Origin: Xiphydria camelus
Lineage: Eukaryota > Arthropoda > Insecta > Hymenoptera > Xiphydriidae
DNA: 64,000 bases
Assembly: GCA_963678675.1 (NCBI GenBank)
Contig: OY783194.1
Span: 35,938,278 to 36,002,277, forward strand
Reading direction: 5' to 3'
Shown here one piece after another: positions 12,415 through 23,405 of the stretch. How positions within the stretch are numbered: the stretch's first letter is position 1; each line of letters starts with the position of its first letter. The notes beneath the pieces were generated by a model. That model saw nothing but the letters and a program-made list of their open reading frames with translations. It ran no database searches and had not been told where the DNA came from. Position numbers and translations under genes: made by a program.

Positions 12415-15400
12415 TACCCTCGACTCGAATGTACGTGCAGTTTACCGCTGTACGTGTATCGCCCCGATCGCGTTACGAGTGAAAAAAAAAGCCCCGCGAC
12501 TTTCCCCCAACGCGCGCAACGTCGATCGACGGATCGCTGTTTCCCGGGGAAGAAATTCGGCCGACCCGACAGCTGTCAAAGGGTGCACGCGTCGAGACAG
12601 TACGCACGCACGCTCGCGAGACGGAAACGAGAGATCGCGCGGCGCGGCGCGCGAGAGAGAGGCACGAACATTCGTGGTACGAGTCACGGACGAGGACGGA
12701 CGGGGATGGAAAGCTAGTCGGACGGAGGAGCGCGAGGGAGACAGAGACACGGTCGGACTCGCATAGACAATCCGCTGCAACGCGGCGGCGGATACCTGTC
12801 AGCGCGCATTCCACGATCCCACGGCGTGCCTCCGCTGCGTTTCGCGTATTCCCCTTTGCCGTTCCACCGTGCCCACTTTCACACAGCCACTGTCTTCTCC
12901 GTCGGCGCGGCAGCGACGGCGATCGCGCGATCCACGGCCTACGATCGCCCCGTCGCAGCGCACATCCGCACTACCGATAACCGCGGCGAGAGAGCCAGGC
13001 ACCACCACACCGTCCACCGCGCGACGCACCGCATATATTCCTTCTCCTCACTCGCGAGACGACGACGGCACCATGGCGACGAGGCGCGCGCGCGCCATAC
13101 ACGCGCGTTATCGCGCGCCCTGTCCACGGCAGGTGGCCATCCCGGCTGTCAAACACCCCGGGAACAATGAACGTAAACGCGAGAGCGCGGAGCGGCTTTA
13201 CCGCGGGGTAAATACTAGAGAACGAAACTCTCCGCTTTCGCCTGCGGTCCGCGCCGGCCAATCCCCACCAGGCTCCGCGCCGCCACGTGGTACGGCGCGA
13301 GCCAATGGCCGCGCGGATAGCGTCTCCTCTCGGCGCGCTGCGTTCGTACGAAGCCGCGCGCGTCACCTCGCCTCTCACTCCGCGTGGAGCCACCACTCGA
13401 TACAAAGAAGCGTGCGATCGAGAGACGACGCTCCTCTCTCTCGCGCGCCGATGGACTGCTCCTGCCGGCCGTCGCCGTCGTACCCGGTCGCCGCGGTATC
13501 CTCCTTCGCGCGGTCGCAAGCGGCAGTCACGATCGCAATGCGCTTCCCGGCGGTCGCGGGCGAATCAACGATCACAGGTGAGGCTGCACTCCATTGCGCG
13601 AGGTACGCGCGCGGTTCGAGCGTTGCGTTGCTCGAGATTCGAACGCATAGCGAGCGAGTGACATCGCCGGCGTGCATCGAGCGCCTCTTGATAACTGCGA
13701 CGCCACCAGCGGCGTGGTTTCTCGGGAGTTGACACATTCGCGGGCGAGCGAGCGAGGAGGGGGAGAGAGAGAGAGAGAGGGAGAAAACGAGTATATCTTC
13801 TCCCGTGCTTCCTCTCCGTGTTATTAAACCTACGCCTTTTTAAAACCCGCGTCTCCCTTCCTCCGACCGTACGGTATCGCCCAGTCATTAATAGTTCCAA
13901 GGCGACGAGGTTTCTCGGAACGGAGTGCGCGCGAGATTCGCGTGCGACGAAGAAGGGAGAAGCCGTACGACTTGCGATTGGTCAGGGGCGGATAATCGAG
14001 GCCGCGTGCACGGGAAACGCATCGCTCGCCGTGCGGGCTGTGCAGCGTAGACGCGCTCGGCTTGAATGGGACCTCGCGCGGCGGAAAAAAATTTGCACGT
14101 GCGCACGCGCGATTAGATTCGGATGTCCCTTTATCGCTCTCCCGCAGAGACGCGTCGTCGCACTCCGTGCGTGCGCAGTCACAGCTCGGTCGCAGCTGTT
14201 GCGTTCTCCTCGGCGTCTGCTCATACAAGAACGACGGCGAGGGACGATTTCGAGGGCGAAATAGTTTCTTTTTGATACGTCTCGATAATTGAACGGAATA
14301 CGATCGATCGTTCGGTGGGCTATTGGATTGATTTAGCGTCGTTTGGTGTGACGCGCGTCGTTGCGCGGAACCGTTCTATTCCAAGAATTCATATATTTTC
14401 GGAGAGAGGAGTTCGTCGACTCTGTTTTTCAGTGTCGACGACGACTTTGAAGGTCTACTTCGTTCTCGTAAAGTGTCACGGTAATTTTCTCGTCGTTTTC
14501 ACGATAAAACCAGATTTAATTCTCAAATTTTACCGTCCCACGTTCTGTGAGCCAGTCTCATTCGAGAATTAAATGAAATTCAAGCCGCCCGACGGCGCGG
14601 CACGGTCGCGAATTCCTCGCGCGAGTATCGCGTTACGGCGACTCGTCAACCGAGATTCGCGAGATGATCAATCGCGCAAATGGAGCACGACGATTGTCTC
14701 GCGATGAAAGCCGCGACGACTGTACCGTGCGACGAGAATCGGAGCGGACAGAGGCCCGCGTTATCGCTTTTTTACTCTTTTTTTTTCTCCGCCGACTTCT
14801 TTCGCGCGGCTATTTCGCGACGATCTCCAACGGCGACTGGCGACGGGAGGTACGACGGACGGGGAAAACTAGCTGCGCGATGTTTATCCGCCGCGGGACG
14901 ATTTCAATTTACGACGCGCCGTTACGCGACCGAAGAGTCCCTCGCGTACGAGGGGAAACTATCGAGGTGCAATTTTACAAGCGTGTCGCGGGAATTCGTA
15001 CTCGTGCTTCTTTCGCAATACTTTTGCAGGACAATTTTCTACGCGAGCTATTAATTTTTTACAACCAATCGAAACCGTTTTATCTATACAAATATCAGCT
15101 ACCGGATAGATTTTACGATGCTCGAAGAACGAATTAAAGAGACAATGGCAGCTCCAAGGCGACCGATTTATCGCGCCTGTAAATCAGAGAATGATTGAGT
15201 AATCGCGATCCCGATGACAACGATAAGATCTCGCTGCGCTCACGCGCGACAATATTCCGCGACTTTGTCCGACTTGACTCCCACACGCGACTTGGCATGG
15301 ATGTATAAAAAAAAAACACTTTTCCGACGCTCGAGCAGATCGTCGCAACTGACGACCGGCGCATGCCTCCGCCCGATCGCATCTCCAGACTTCGCATACG

Positions 15401-15630
15401 GATACGCAATCCGTATCGTTACTCCCGTTCAGAAAACTCCTTCGGCTGCGTCTTGTTAACTTACGCGCGTGTAGAGCGGCTCCCACGACGCCAACGCGCC
15501 ACGCCAACGTTCGCCAGGTCTTCGCGTGCGCGCGCGCGCGTATGCGATCACGCAAGCAAGCACGAGGAGGGGCGATAAATGTCGAAACTCGATCAACGAA
15601 TTTCCTTTAATACGCGTCTTGAGCGACACG
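12415..15630. other. CpG-dense region, possible promoter or 5' untranslated area
   Basis: Highest CpG density in the window (about 12.5-14.3 kb) with GAGAGA tracts near 12650 and 13765. Long open frames occur on both strands at once, which argues against coding. No initiator-plus-exon arrangement could be fixed. Confidence 0.4.
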
Positions 15631-15768
15631 TTAAGGTGCAGTTAAACGGCCTGTGATAGCGCGAGCCGAGCCAAGTTCGCGCGATCTATCGTATGTCGGT
15701 TTTTCGACAAGATCAAAGGCGCGCGCGGCTCGGCTCGCGCTATCACAGGCCGTTTAACTGCACCTTTA
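15631..15768. mobile_element. Small MITE with perfect 39-bp inverted repeats and TTA target duplication
   Basis: Left arm 15634-15672 begins AGGTGCAGTTAAACGGCCTG; right arm 15727-15765 is its exact reverse complement, with a 54-bp loop. The trinucleotide TTA flanks both ends (15631-15633, 15766-15768). Perfect arms imply a recent insertion or a maintained hairpin. Confidence 0.8.
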
Positions 15769-15871
15769 TTAGTGCGGATATCTGATGATATACGCGCTTT
15801 TAAACGGGTGTTCGCTGATGTATCTCACTGGTATAACCAGTTGCCTATTATCAGGGGCAACTATTTATATA

Positions 15872-16245
15872 CACTGAGAAAAAAGTACGGTAGATCAGAA
15901 TAAATTAGCGATTACGGACGGGGAAACGCGGATCGAGTTACATACTTGAACTAATATTTGCCAGGCTTGTGACTGCAGCTTGTTTTCGTCAAACAATTTC
16001 AAATCACTACAACCGAATTATTCATTTCAAGTAACTCAAGTTAAATTGTAGCATTTTTACAAAGTTTGTGGTAAATTTCGGAACAAGGCTAATTAATTGT
16101 TACGATAATTACAATTTTAATAAAAATTACAGCAACGCCTGCAACTTCTACAAGTTCGACTATAATTTTTACTAAAATTGTAGTTATCGTAACGATAAAT
16201 AAATTAGCCTTGTCCTGAAATTTACCACACATTTTTTTTTCCGTG
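15872..16245. mobile_element. Chimeric MITE: family G-like left part, family H core
   Basis: Left end CACTGAGAAAAAAGTACGGT and nearby GCGATTACGGACGGGGAAA resemble family G. From about 16045 to 16232 the sequence is the family H palindrome (AAAGTTTGTGGTAAATTTCG and its complement), also at 60469-60702. The right end is TTTTTTTTTCCGTG followed by TA. Confidence 0.65.
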
Positions 16246-17963
16246 TACTATTTTTTTTCTCTGTACGTCGATGAACTTCGAAGCTCCAGAACCACTGCCA
16301 CCTCGTTTCCCCGTTTCATAAATTCGAGAACAGCCGCGCCTGCGACGCTGCAATCCGTCGTGATCGAAAAAACACGCACCGAACACCCGGTAGTTCGACG
16401 AAGACGAGGGAGCGTTCCTCGAGAGGAGATTACACACGGCGAGAGCGCCACCCACGAGCTCGTTCGTTCATCTTGCGAGCCCCGAAGTGCGCGCTTGTGA
16501 ATATTTATATAATATTCTTTGTTTATATATGTATAATACCTATATACCGCCGAGAGAGAGGAATTGATAATGGCCGGAACGTCGTTCGCGACCATTACGC
16601 GCTTATAGATTCGCTACCCACGCGCGCGCGCATCTCGCTGTCTCATCACCATATATTATATCAGGCGCCCGTATACGAATGTGAACCCCGTCACCTGGGC
16701 TGCGTTTATACGCGCGTGATCCCGTCCCGCGACATTTACACGCGCGCGCGGAAGCACCAGCGCGGCCCGCATTCGGAATTTCTCTTCGCGATTCAGCCGT
16801 AGACGCTCCGTCGACTGGTCAATGATAAACAGCCGGTAAATGATTAATATTCCGGGGGGGATCGTACATATGACTTTACACGACACGGCAGGTGTTGCGC
16901 GTATTGCGCTTGCCGGTGCGCGAGGGGATGCGCAATTAAATCTGAAAGTATCATAGCGAACAGTCGATTAGACGAGGTATTGGAACATATTCTTCCGCGT
17001 TACTTCGACCCTTCTTCGCGTTGCGATTTGGTCTTCTCACAAATTTGTTTGATAGCAGATTCGAACAATTTAGAAAAAATCGTTTACCCTCTATTTTTTC
17101 ATTTTTCATTTTCGGTCTTACCAGAGCTGGAAAAAACGATATTTAAAAATACAGCTAAGTCATCGTCTTGCAAGAACATCTTTTTCGTACTTGTTGCTTG
17201 GCTTTTCGATGACGTCGCAATCTCGTAGAGAGGAACGCACTTGTATAACTCGGGGAATAATTATTTTTTCGGACATTTTCTTCCTCGCGTGATATCGAAT
17301 ACGTGTAAAGATGACAAATTCGATCTAAAAATACGAATATTTCTTTTATGCAAGTACCGCGTCGCTTGACTGACCCGTGATGAAACACGGTAAAAAATAG
17401 TTCTTTCCATCGTCGCCAATTTTCAACTTCGCCAGTGTATGTATATCGGCCAATGCGACACCGGCACGCGGATATTTTATACGAAAAATTCGTACCACTC
17501 TCGCAAAGCAGTTCTCGGATGAAAAGCTTCCTTTGACTCGATTCCCGGAGAACGATAAATCTCCCACATCCCCGCGTCACTCGCTCATTTCTCTCTCTCT
17601 CTCTCTCCGCCCCCTGAATACCCCATTCATAGCGCGGAGGAAGTAGCGAACCGGAGATGATCGCGGAGATCGACCCTCCGCGAGAACGATCCCAAATGGC
17701 TTCAAAGGAGATAGAGCCGCGCCGCGTTGCGAGTGAACCGAGGTAGGTACGTAGATCCGTGCGATATCGTCGGATGTTGGAGGGATGAGAAAGAGCCCCG
17801 AAGTCTCGCGCTGCAACGGGCACGTTCGAACCGAGCCACGTATTATTATTCCAAACAGCAACGCGGCTCGAATACAAAGTTATCGACAACTTTGTTGCTA
17901 CAAATGTGTGCCGAGTAAACGGCGCGGTTCAGCCGCATCGTTGGGTTACAGGCGCGGGAAGAC
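16246..17963. other. No gene recognised; right part probably 3' flank of the acidic secreted protein gene
   Basis: The stretch next to 17964 lies just past a stop codon on the minus strand and may hold its 3' untranslated region. A 244-codon minus-strand frame at 17155-17889 has no recognisable feature. Confidence 0.45.
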
Positions 17964-20900
17964 TCAGCCGAGGCAGAGGGACACCAGGAGGACCGAGAGG
18001 ACATCCGAGACGGAGGCTCCACTTTCGACCCGAGCCTCGTTCGCCAGATTCGTCCCGTAGTCGTCGTCGTCCCAGGGTTTGCCGAAGGGGCGTGCCCCTA
18101 AATCCTCCTCGTCGGCATCTGCGAGCATGACGTAAGTTATATTCAAATTTAATTGTAGCTCGCGCGATTGTATTCGTATAGTACGATGCGTCTCGCCGAG
18201 CAACGTGGCTCCGAGGAACCAGAACGCTTCCCACATCCAACGCCCCGTGCGCCGCTATTCCTCCACACGCACACTCGCGGGGCTACCGTTCTACGAAGAG
18301 GCGAGAGCGAGTACTCGCGGCGAATAACGGTATAGCACGAGGTGGAAGCGTTCGGCCGCGCGGAGCCACGGCGCTCTCGGCGTCGGCACTGGAGAAGCGC
18401 GAAGCGGCGTGAGAAAATTCGATTTCCACGCCACACGAATCGTCGTCGAAAACGGATTCGACCGCGTTGAAGCTTCGAGATGAAAATGTTCCATTATGTT
18501 CCGCCTTCGTTCGACATTGTCTCACCGTAGTCACGGTACCGAGGAGGATCCGTCGCGTCGTCCTCGCATTCTTCGTCCTTACCGGCTTCCCTGACGCGCA
18601 CTGAATTCTTTCCGACGCTGGCCGCGTCCTCGAGCCTCTCTAATTCTCTTTCACTCCGAGATTTCGCCGCGGACGACGCGCGCCCATTCGTCTTTGCGTT
18701 CGAAAATTTCGCATTTCTTGGACTCTCTCGCATCAAGAGCCACAGTGGCTCTCCCACCATTCCCTGGCGATCTGGAATTTAGAGACGAAGGGGTTCTGTT
18801 TATACTAACCGTCCTCCTCCGCAGTAGTGTCGGCATAGTCGCTATTGTCGAGAGAGGAGTCTGTGCCGTTCAGATCCTCCTCGATGGCTTCCTCGAAATC
18901 ACCCCCTTCGTCCTCGTCTTCCTCCTCGTAGTCCTCGTAATCCTCGTAGTCGTCGTCGAAGTCGTCGTTGACGGGCGCCCGCCGCTCCTCGTCTCTTCCG
19001 CCGCCTTCCGCGAATTCCAGTTCGAATTCTCTGTCCTTCGGCGCGTCTTCGTCGTCGTTGTCTCGGTAGTAGTCGCTGGTCATCAGGCGACGTTGTATCG
19101 GATCGAAGGGTTCTTCGTACTCGGAGTAGTATTCCACTAGATCTGCAGATTTCGATATCGATCAGGCTGAAGGAGGATTTTATACTTTTCGGCTTCGTTA
19201 TAAATTAAAACAGCCGAGGAAGTCACTCTTCGGTAATCGTCGAAGTCTTCAAAGTTGCAGCGATCGTCAATCGTATCAATATCGCCGTACCTTCCAAGTT
19301 ATCTTGGTCAGACCTCTCGGCATCTTCGTAAAAATCGTCGAAACTTTCTCCGTCCCCGTTGGAATCGCCTTCCCTGACCGATTGTCGCTCGACCCTTCTC
19401 GCGCTGCAACCGACGCTACTAGTGCAGGGTTCCGTGTAACGAGTGGCGGTCATGACGCCCTGCGACAGCGTCACCTCGCAGCCGCATCTCTCGATTTCGG
19501 GGGGACAGCTGGAAGGGTTATCGAGAATGGCTAGATACGTCGCGAGGAAATATCACTTTCCACCGGCTGACTCGGGCTCACCAGAACGAGCCTGGTCCGA
19601 TACAATCCAAGGCTGGTTTTCCCCTGGAAAAAGAAAAAAATCAATCGATGAGAGAGACGAAGCAGAAACGAGGATAATTGAAATATCGCGAACTATTTAC
19701 GTTACTTGGTCGTGGCAAACCGTTGTAGCTATCATCAATCCCTTCCCGCAAGTATTGTTGCAACGTGGCGCGGACCAACGGGACCACCGAGAGTCCACGG
19801 TCGGCGGTACGGAGGTCCATGGTCCCAGCTCTTCGCAAAACTATAAAAAAGTATCCAGTCGTAGTATACACCTACGAGGAAGGGACGAAGGAATCATAGA
19901 AAAAGACTATACATCTACCGGCTGCCTTTGATGACAATTAGGATCGCAACGAGGCGAATGAATGCCCCTGACAGTAGCCGCCGAACATTGCGCGACGCCG
20001 CAGACTCCTCTCGGCGAGCACAGCGATTTCGGTAGCGGATTGCGAAAGCACGTGGGGAAACCTAAGGCCCAGTTGTACAATGTAAGTTCAGAGCCGGTTC
20101 AGCTTGAACCGCCGTTCTTGGTATATTTTGTGTCACACATAATGTCATACATTTTTATGTAAACTCAATTCAAACGTGGTTCAAGTTAAAACTGAGTTTA
20201 AACCAAGTCGTTACAACCCGCCCTAAACGTTCGACAAACGCGAGGAGGTCTTAAAGGACGGCCGAGGACGTGTCGTTGGGGAACTCTACTAGGAATGCGC
20301 AAGAATCGACTTCCGGCGTCGCCCGGATCGAGATTCGGAGTCTCCCCGTTTGTCACAAACGAGCCTCGCGCGATCGCACGTCGGATCGAAATCAATCATC
20401 AGATTTACTGGAACCTTCCGTTCTGTAAAGTTGCTGACCGGCCGTCGAAACGGAGCAGTTGCAGCTCGGTGCGTTGGCGCCGAGCAACGTGACGTCGCAC
20501 AGTCTTCGGTGCACCCTGGCGCTGGTATTGGCCGTGGCCGTGGCTTCCGTAAAGATACAGTCCGATCGTCTGCGTCTCGTCAACGCGTCCGAGCACAGCG
20601 CCCAGGTCCTCAGGGTCGCGCAGTTGCAGAGGCCGAGGAAGAACTCGCCGACGCCGGAACTGTCCGTAAGCTTGGCAGCGCTCGGTATACTTCTCAGCTC
20701 CACGAATAACTGGATATCGGATGACGTGGGTAAATTCGCGGCGAATTCGGAAGGGAGCCAAACGTGGGTGGTCACGTGGAAAAGTGAGTTTCTTTCGAGG
20801 AACGAAAACACGCGTGCGTTCGCGGGGAACTCACAGCGCAGAAGCCCTCGCCGATCTCGACGAAGGCGCATTGCTGCAGGTGCAGCCGCTGCACCCACTG

Positions 20901-21053
20901 GGTTATGTCGTACTTCGGCGGTCGTTCGTTCTCCCGAGCCACGGATAGAAAGAGGCTCCAGTCTCTTTCACCCGCGTCGCTCGATCCCTTCCCGTAGCGT
21001 GTCTTACCGTGCGAAAGGATTATAAAGATGAAGAAAAATGCGAGTATAAACAT
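17964..21053 (-). CDS. Secreted, Cys-rich, acidic protein with TSP1-like segment and probable GPI anchor, about 9 exons
   Basis: I do not recognise an orthologue. Exons by eye: 21053-20835, 20709-20439 (or to 20409), 20061-19919, 19840-19706, 19623-19582, 19508-19291, 19142-18810, 18771-18526, 18118-17964; about 587 residues. The start MFILAFFFIFIILSHG is a signal peptide. Cys-rich exons 2-3 follow (GLCNCATLRTW; LCSPRGVCGVAQCS). Exon 4 reads SRWSRWSAPRCNNTCGKG, a thrombospondin type-1-like motif. Exon 6 is Cys-rich (ERCGCEV) and turns acidic. Exon 7 is about 110 residues of mostly Asp, Glu and Tyr. Exon 8 is charged. The protein ends with Ser-Gly-Ala-Ser followed by a hydrophobic tail SDVLSVLLVSLCLG and stop, the layout of a GPI attachment signal. 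Phases agree everywhere except between exons 4 and 5, where the Cys-preserving frame (ALDCIGPGSF) is off by one base. A strong GTAAGA donor after residue 15 suggests a possible extra or alternative intron in exon 1. Confidence 0.72.
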
Positions 21054-21676
21054 AGCCCGCTCGTTGACATATTATCGACATCGGTGGCGGCGCGAAGATA
21101 AGCGCGAACCGAAGTCTGTCGTGCAAGAGCTTTCGTATTCGGAGGAATGCACCGGAGGGGTAACTTCGCTCGCGTGGAACGGCTGCGTTGTCGTTTCGTA
21201 AACAGTTCTGAGCGAAGATTCTGCTGTTTCCACGAAACCCGTACTGCGTGGTTATCGTTAGCTGTTGTTCGTAGGTGTTGAAATAATTTCGTAGGCCAAT
21301 TCGAAAAGTACAAAAATTATATTTGCTCATTAACAATGAATAACAATGTAAGCGAAATCGCTTTGGCGGATCGAAGGTCGAGTACGTTCAGCGCGATATT
21401 TGGCGAGCGGCCACAGTTGCAATGTCAGGGTGTCTGGCAACTAGTATGCCGCGGTTGTCAGTCACGAAAGCATTATATAATACAGAGGAACGTCACATCG
21501 GGTCAGGCATTGCGCCGAGCAGCGTGAAATCATCACGTGTATTGCCTAGACGTGCGTCATATACCTTAGCTTGGCACGTCGCGTGTCTTTTAAACTATTC
21601 GCGAGGTGCATAGCTCTGATATGCGTATATTACGCTCTCGGACGATTACAACGAACAGATCGCGAAGGAGAAAAGC

Positions 21677-22744
21677 TTAAGCGGGATGCTTCTTTAAATA
21701 CACCCTCGTCACCGCGTCGGATTGAAGCTTTTGCAGTTGTATGTACTCGTTGCTGATGCATCCGGCAACTGGGCATCTGTGAACCAACCAAGAAATGTTA
21801 CAAATTTCCGTCGCGCGGAATAAAATATTTATAAAAATACAGTTTTATAGAAGGACCCAAACTTACTTTGTCCTCTTATTTAATTGTATCAACTCAGTTA
21901 TACTTTGTTTCTCATAAACATGACCGCATATCGTGTTTTTTACAGGATCCGTCATTCTTTTCTTCGTGATGGGATCGATTACATTGACGGTGTCGTTCGT
22001 CAGTAGCAACTCTTCGTCTCCCAGTTCCTCATCCTGTGTTCCATCTTGTTCTGTTTACAGAATATCGCGTGAATTATGAGTTCTCACTCTGATGCGCCAA
22101 AAATATAGTTCAAAAATTGAAATCTCACCCTTCTGCAAAGCCTCCACCTGACGATCAAATTCAAGGAGATTTTCGAGTTTCAAGGTCCTCGAGTCGATAT
22201 TTGCTATTTCCACTCTGTATTCCTGCGCATATAAAATACTGTAAATGACGAATAATTTAAATTAAGAGATCACACGGTCTCTTATTTAATAATAATCATA
22301 TAATATCGACATATTATTACAGAATCGTTTAATACCTCTAAAATATTTTCGTCATCCAAATCTTCTCTGTTGTGATAACTGTCTGTTATGTCCCGCGATA
22401 GATTCAATTTTTCGTCGAATTCGCAGTGTTTTTTGACTGCTTCTCGCAGGCGGGTCAAAGCTTCTTTCCTCTCTTCTTCATCTGCGGGAAGAAAAATTAG
22501 AATTACACTTTAAAATCTTTGTAATCTAAAATACGAGATAACTTTTTATACAATTCTTAGACAATTGACAAGATGTTGAAAGAAAATAACGATCACAAGT
22601 GAAATATAATAGTCTCATGAACGAATATTAACCTTAAATTAAATAATAGGTCATTTCAAACTCACTTTGATGTATTATGATGTTTTCAGCGGTTTGGGAA
22701 AAGCATTCATGCATATCCTTGACAACTCTTTGAAGCGACTCCAT
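21677..22744 (-). CDS. NSMCE2: NSMCE2/MMS21-type E3 SUMO-protein ligase, 5 exons
   Basis: SUMO ligase subunit of the SMC5/6 complex, which acts in nuclear DNA repair and chromosome segregation. Exons read on the minus strand: 22744-22666, 22481-22336, 22222-22129, 22050-21867, 21776-21677. They join in phase to a 200-residue protein, near the usual length for the family. Residues 1 to about 105 are rich in Glu, Lys and Leu and look helical, matching the SMC5-binding part. The C-terminal SP-RING is clear: Cys148 and His150 in ICGHVYEK, then Cys169 and Cys174 in KCPVAGC, split by the last intron right after TK. The start MESLQRVVKDMHECF is the first Met of the open frame. It lies head-to-head with the micropeptide gene, with 287 bp between start codons, so the two may share a promoter region. 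Its stop lies 623 bp from the start of the next minus-strand gene. Confidence 0.93.
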
Positions 22745-22956
22745 GATAATAAATTCCCGTTTGACTTACTAGTTTATTACGCAAATTTTAATGCTTGGGA
22801 AGATAGTACAGTGGCATAACTGACAGGAGCATAATTATCGTCGATAAACTAGAACCCTGTTACAAATCTCGCAACATTATGTTTTTAGCGCGTGCGAATA
22901 GGTGGCGGAGTGAACGCCTGGTACGATTTTCTATAGAAAGTGAAAGTTCAAACCGA

Positions 22957-22963
22957 TATAAAA
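22957..22963 (+). promoter_or_regulatory. TATA box of the micropeptide gene
   Basis: TATAAAA in the context CCGATATAAAACTCG, 75 bp before the ATG at 23032. Transcription would be expected to start near 22985-22995. It sits in the 287-bp gap between two divergent start codons, so the plus-strand side has a focused TATA promoter while the NSMCE2 side shows none. Confidence 0.6.
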
Positions 22964-23031
22964 CTCGTTCCATTGTCGTTCCTATAAATTGTTCCATTAT
23001 AATAGCCGAGAGAGAGAGACATTGAGCGGAC

Positions 23032-23405
23032 ATGACAAATATCAGAGCAGCGATTTTATTGCTGGTGCGTATACCTATATTTTTTATGCGTTATTGCGTA
23101 TTGGAAGCTTCCGTTATTATATTTACCGGAATCATTATAACGGACATCGCATTTTTCACTGACCTATTTTGAAAATTATCATTGCATTTCAAAGCTGATT
23201 TGGAAATTGAGAAGATTTTATTTTATAACACTTAGAACAAATTTGTAGACGTAAACTAACAAGGATATAACTTAAATAACCCTGGCAAACATTTCATTTC
23301 GTTTCTAAATAGATCACTGTAATCGTAGTGCTTTTGCTTACTCGACTTGCAATACCTAGAGAAAAGGCTGCCTTCTGCAGAACTTATGCTAAAATAGAAA
23401 AGTGA
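23032..23405 (+). CDS. Candidate 41-residue single-pass membrane micropeptide, 2 exons
   Basis: Not recognised as a known family. Exon 1 is 23032-23064 (MTNIRAAILLL, then a GTGCGT donor). Exon 2 is 23313-23405, after a pyrimidine-rich acceptor ending TTTCTAAATAG. The frame stays open across the junction and the hydrophobic stretch continues through it: ILLL from exon 1 joins ITVIVVLLL from exon 2. That is hard to explain by chance and is the main support. The remaining tail, TRLAIPREKAAFCRTYAKIEK apart from its first residue or so, is basic with one Cys. The whole reads as a short N-terminus, one membrane helix (about residues 8-20) and a positive tail, or less likely a signal peptide with a very short mature peptide. 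A TATA box lies 75 bp upstream. A weak donor overlaps the stop region (AAAA then GTGAAA), so a longer spliced form is possible. Confidence 0.5.

Noticed and set aside
12869..13732. A 287-codon plus-strand open frame
   Set aside because: Arg/Ser/Pro/Ala-rich throughout, with equally long frames on the opposite strand. This is what CpG-dense DNA produces; there is no domain or splice pattern.
17155..17889. A 244-codon minus-strand open frame downstream of the acidic protein gene
   Set aside because: No recognisable motif. It lies past a stop codon, and the GAGAGA run is simply read as ERERER. More likely 3' untranslated or intergenic.
18694..19140. A hydrophobic, Val/Leu-rich plus-strand open frame resembling a membrane protein
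   Set aside because: It is the complement of the Asp/Glu-rich exons of the minus-strand gene; acidic codons read backwards give Val, Leu and Phe.
20409..20439. Exact 3' end of exon 2 of the secreted acidic protein
   Set aside because: Two donors (GTCAGC at 20438, GTAAAT at 20408) both keep phase; I could not choose, so only the shorter is listed as the default.
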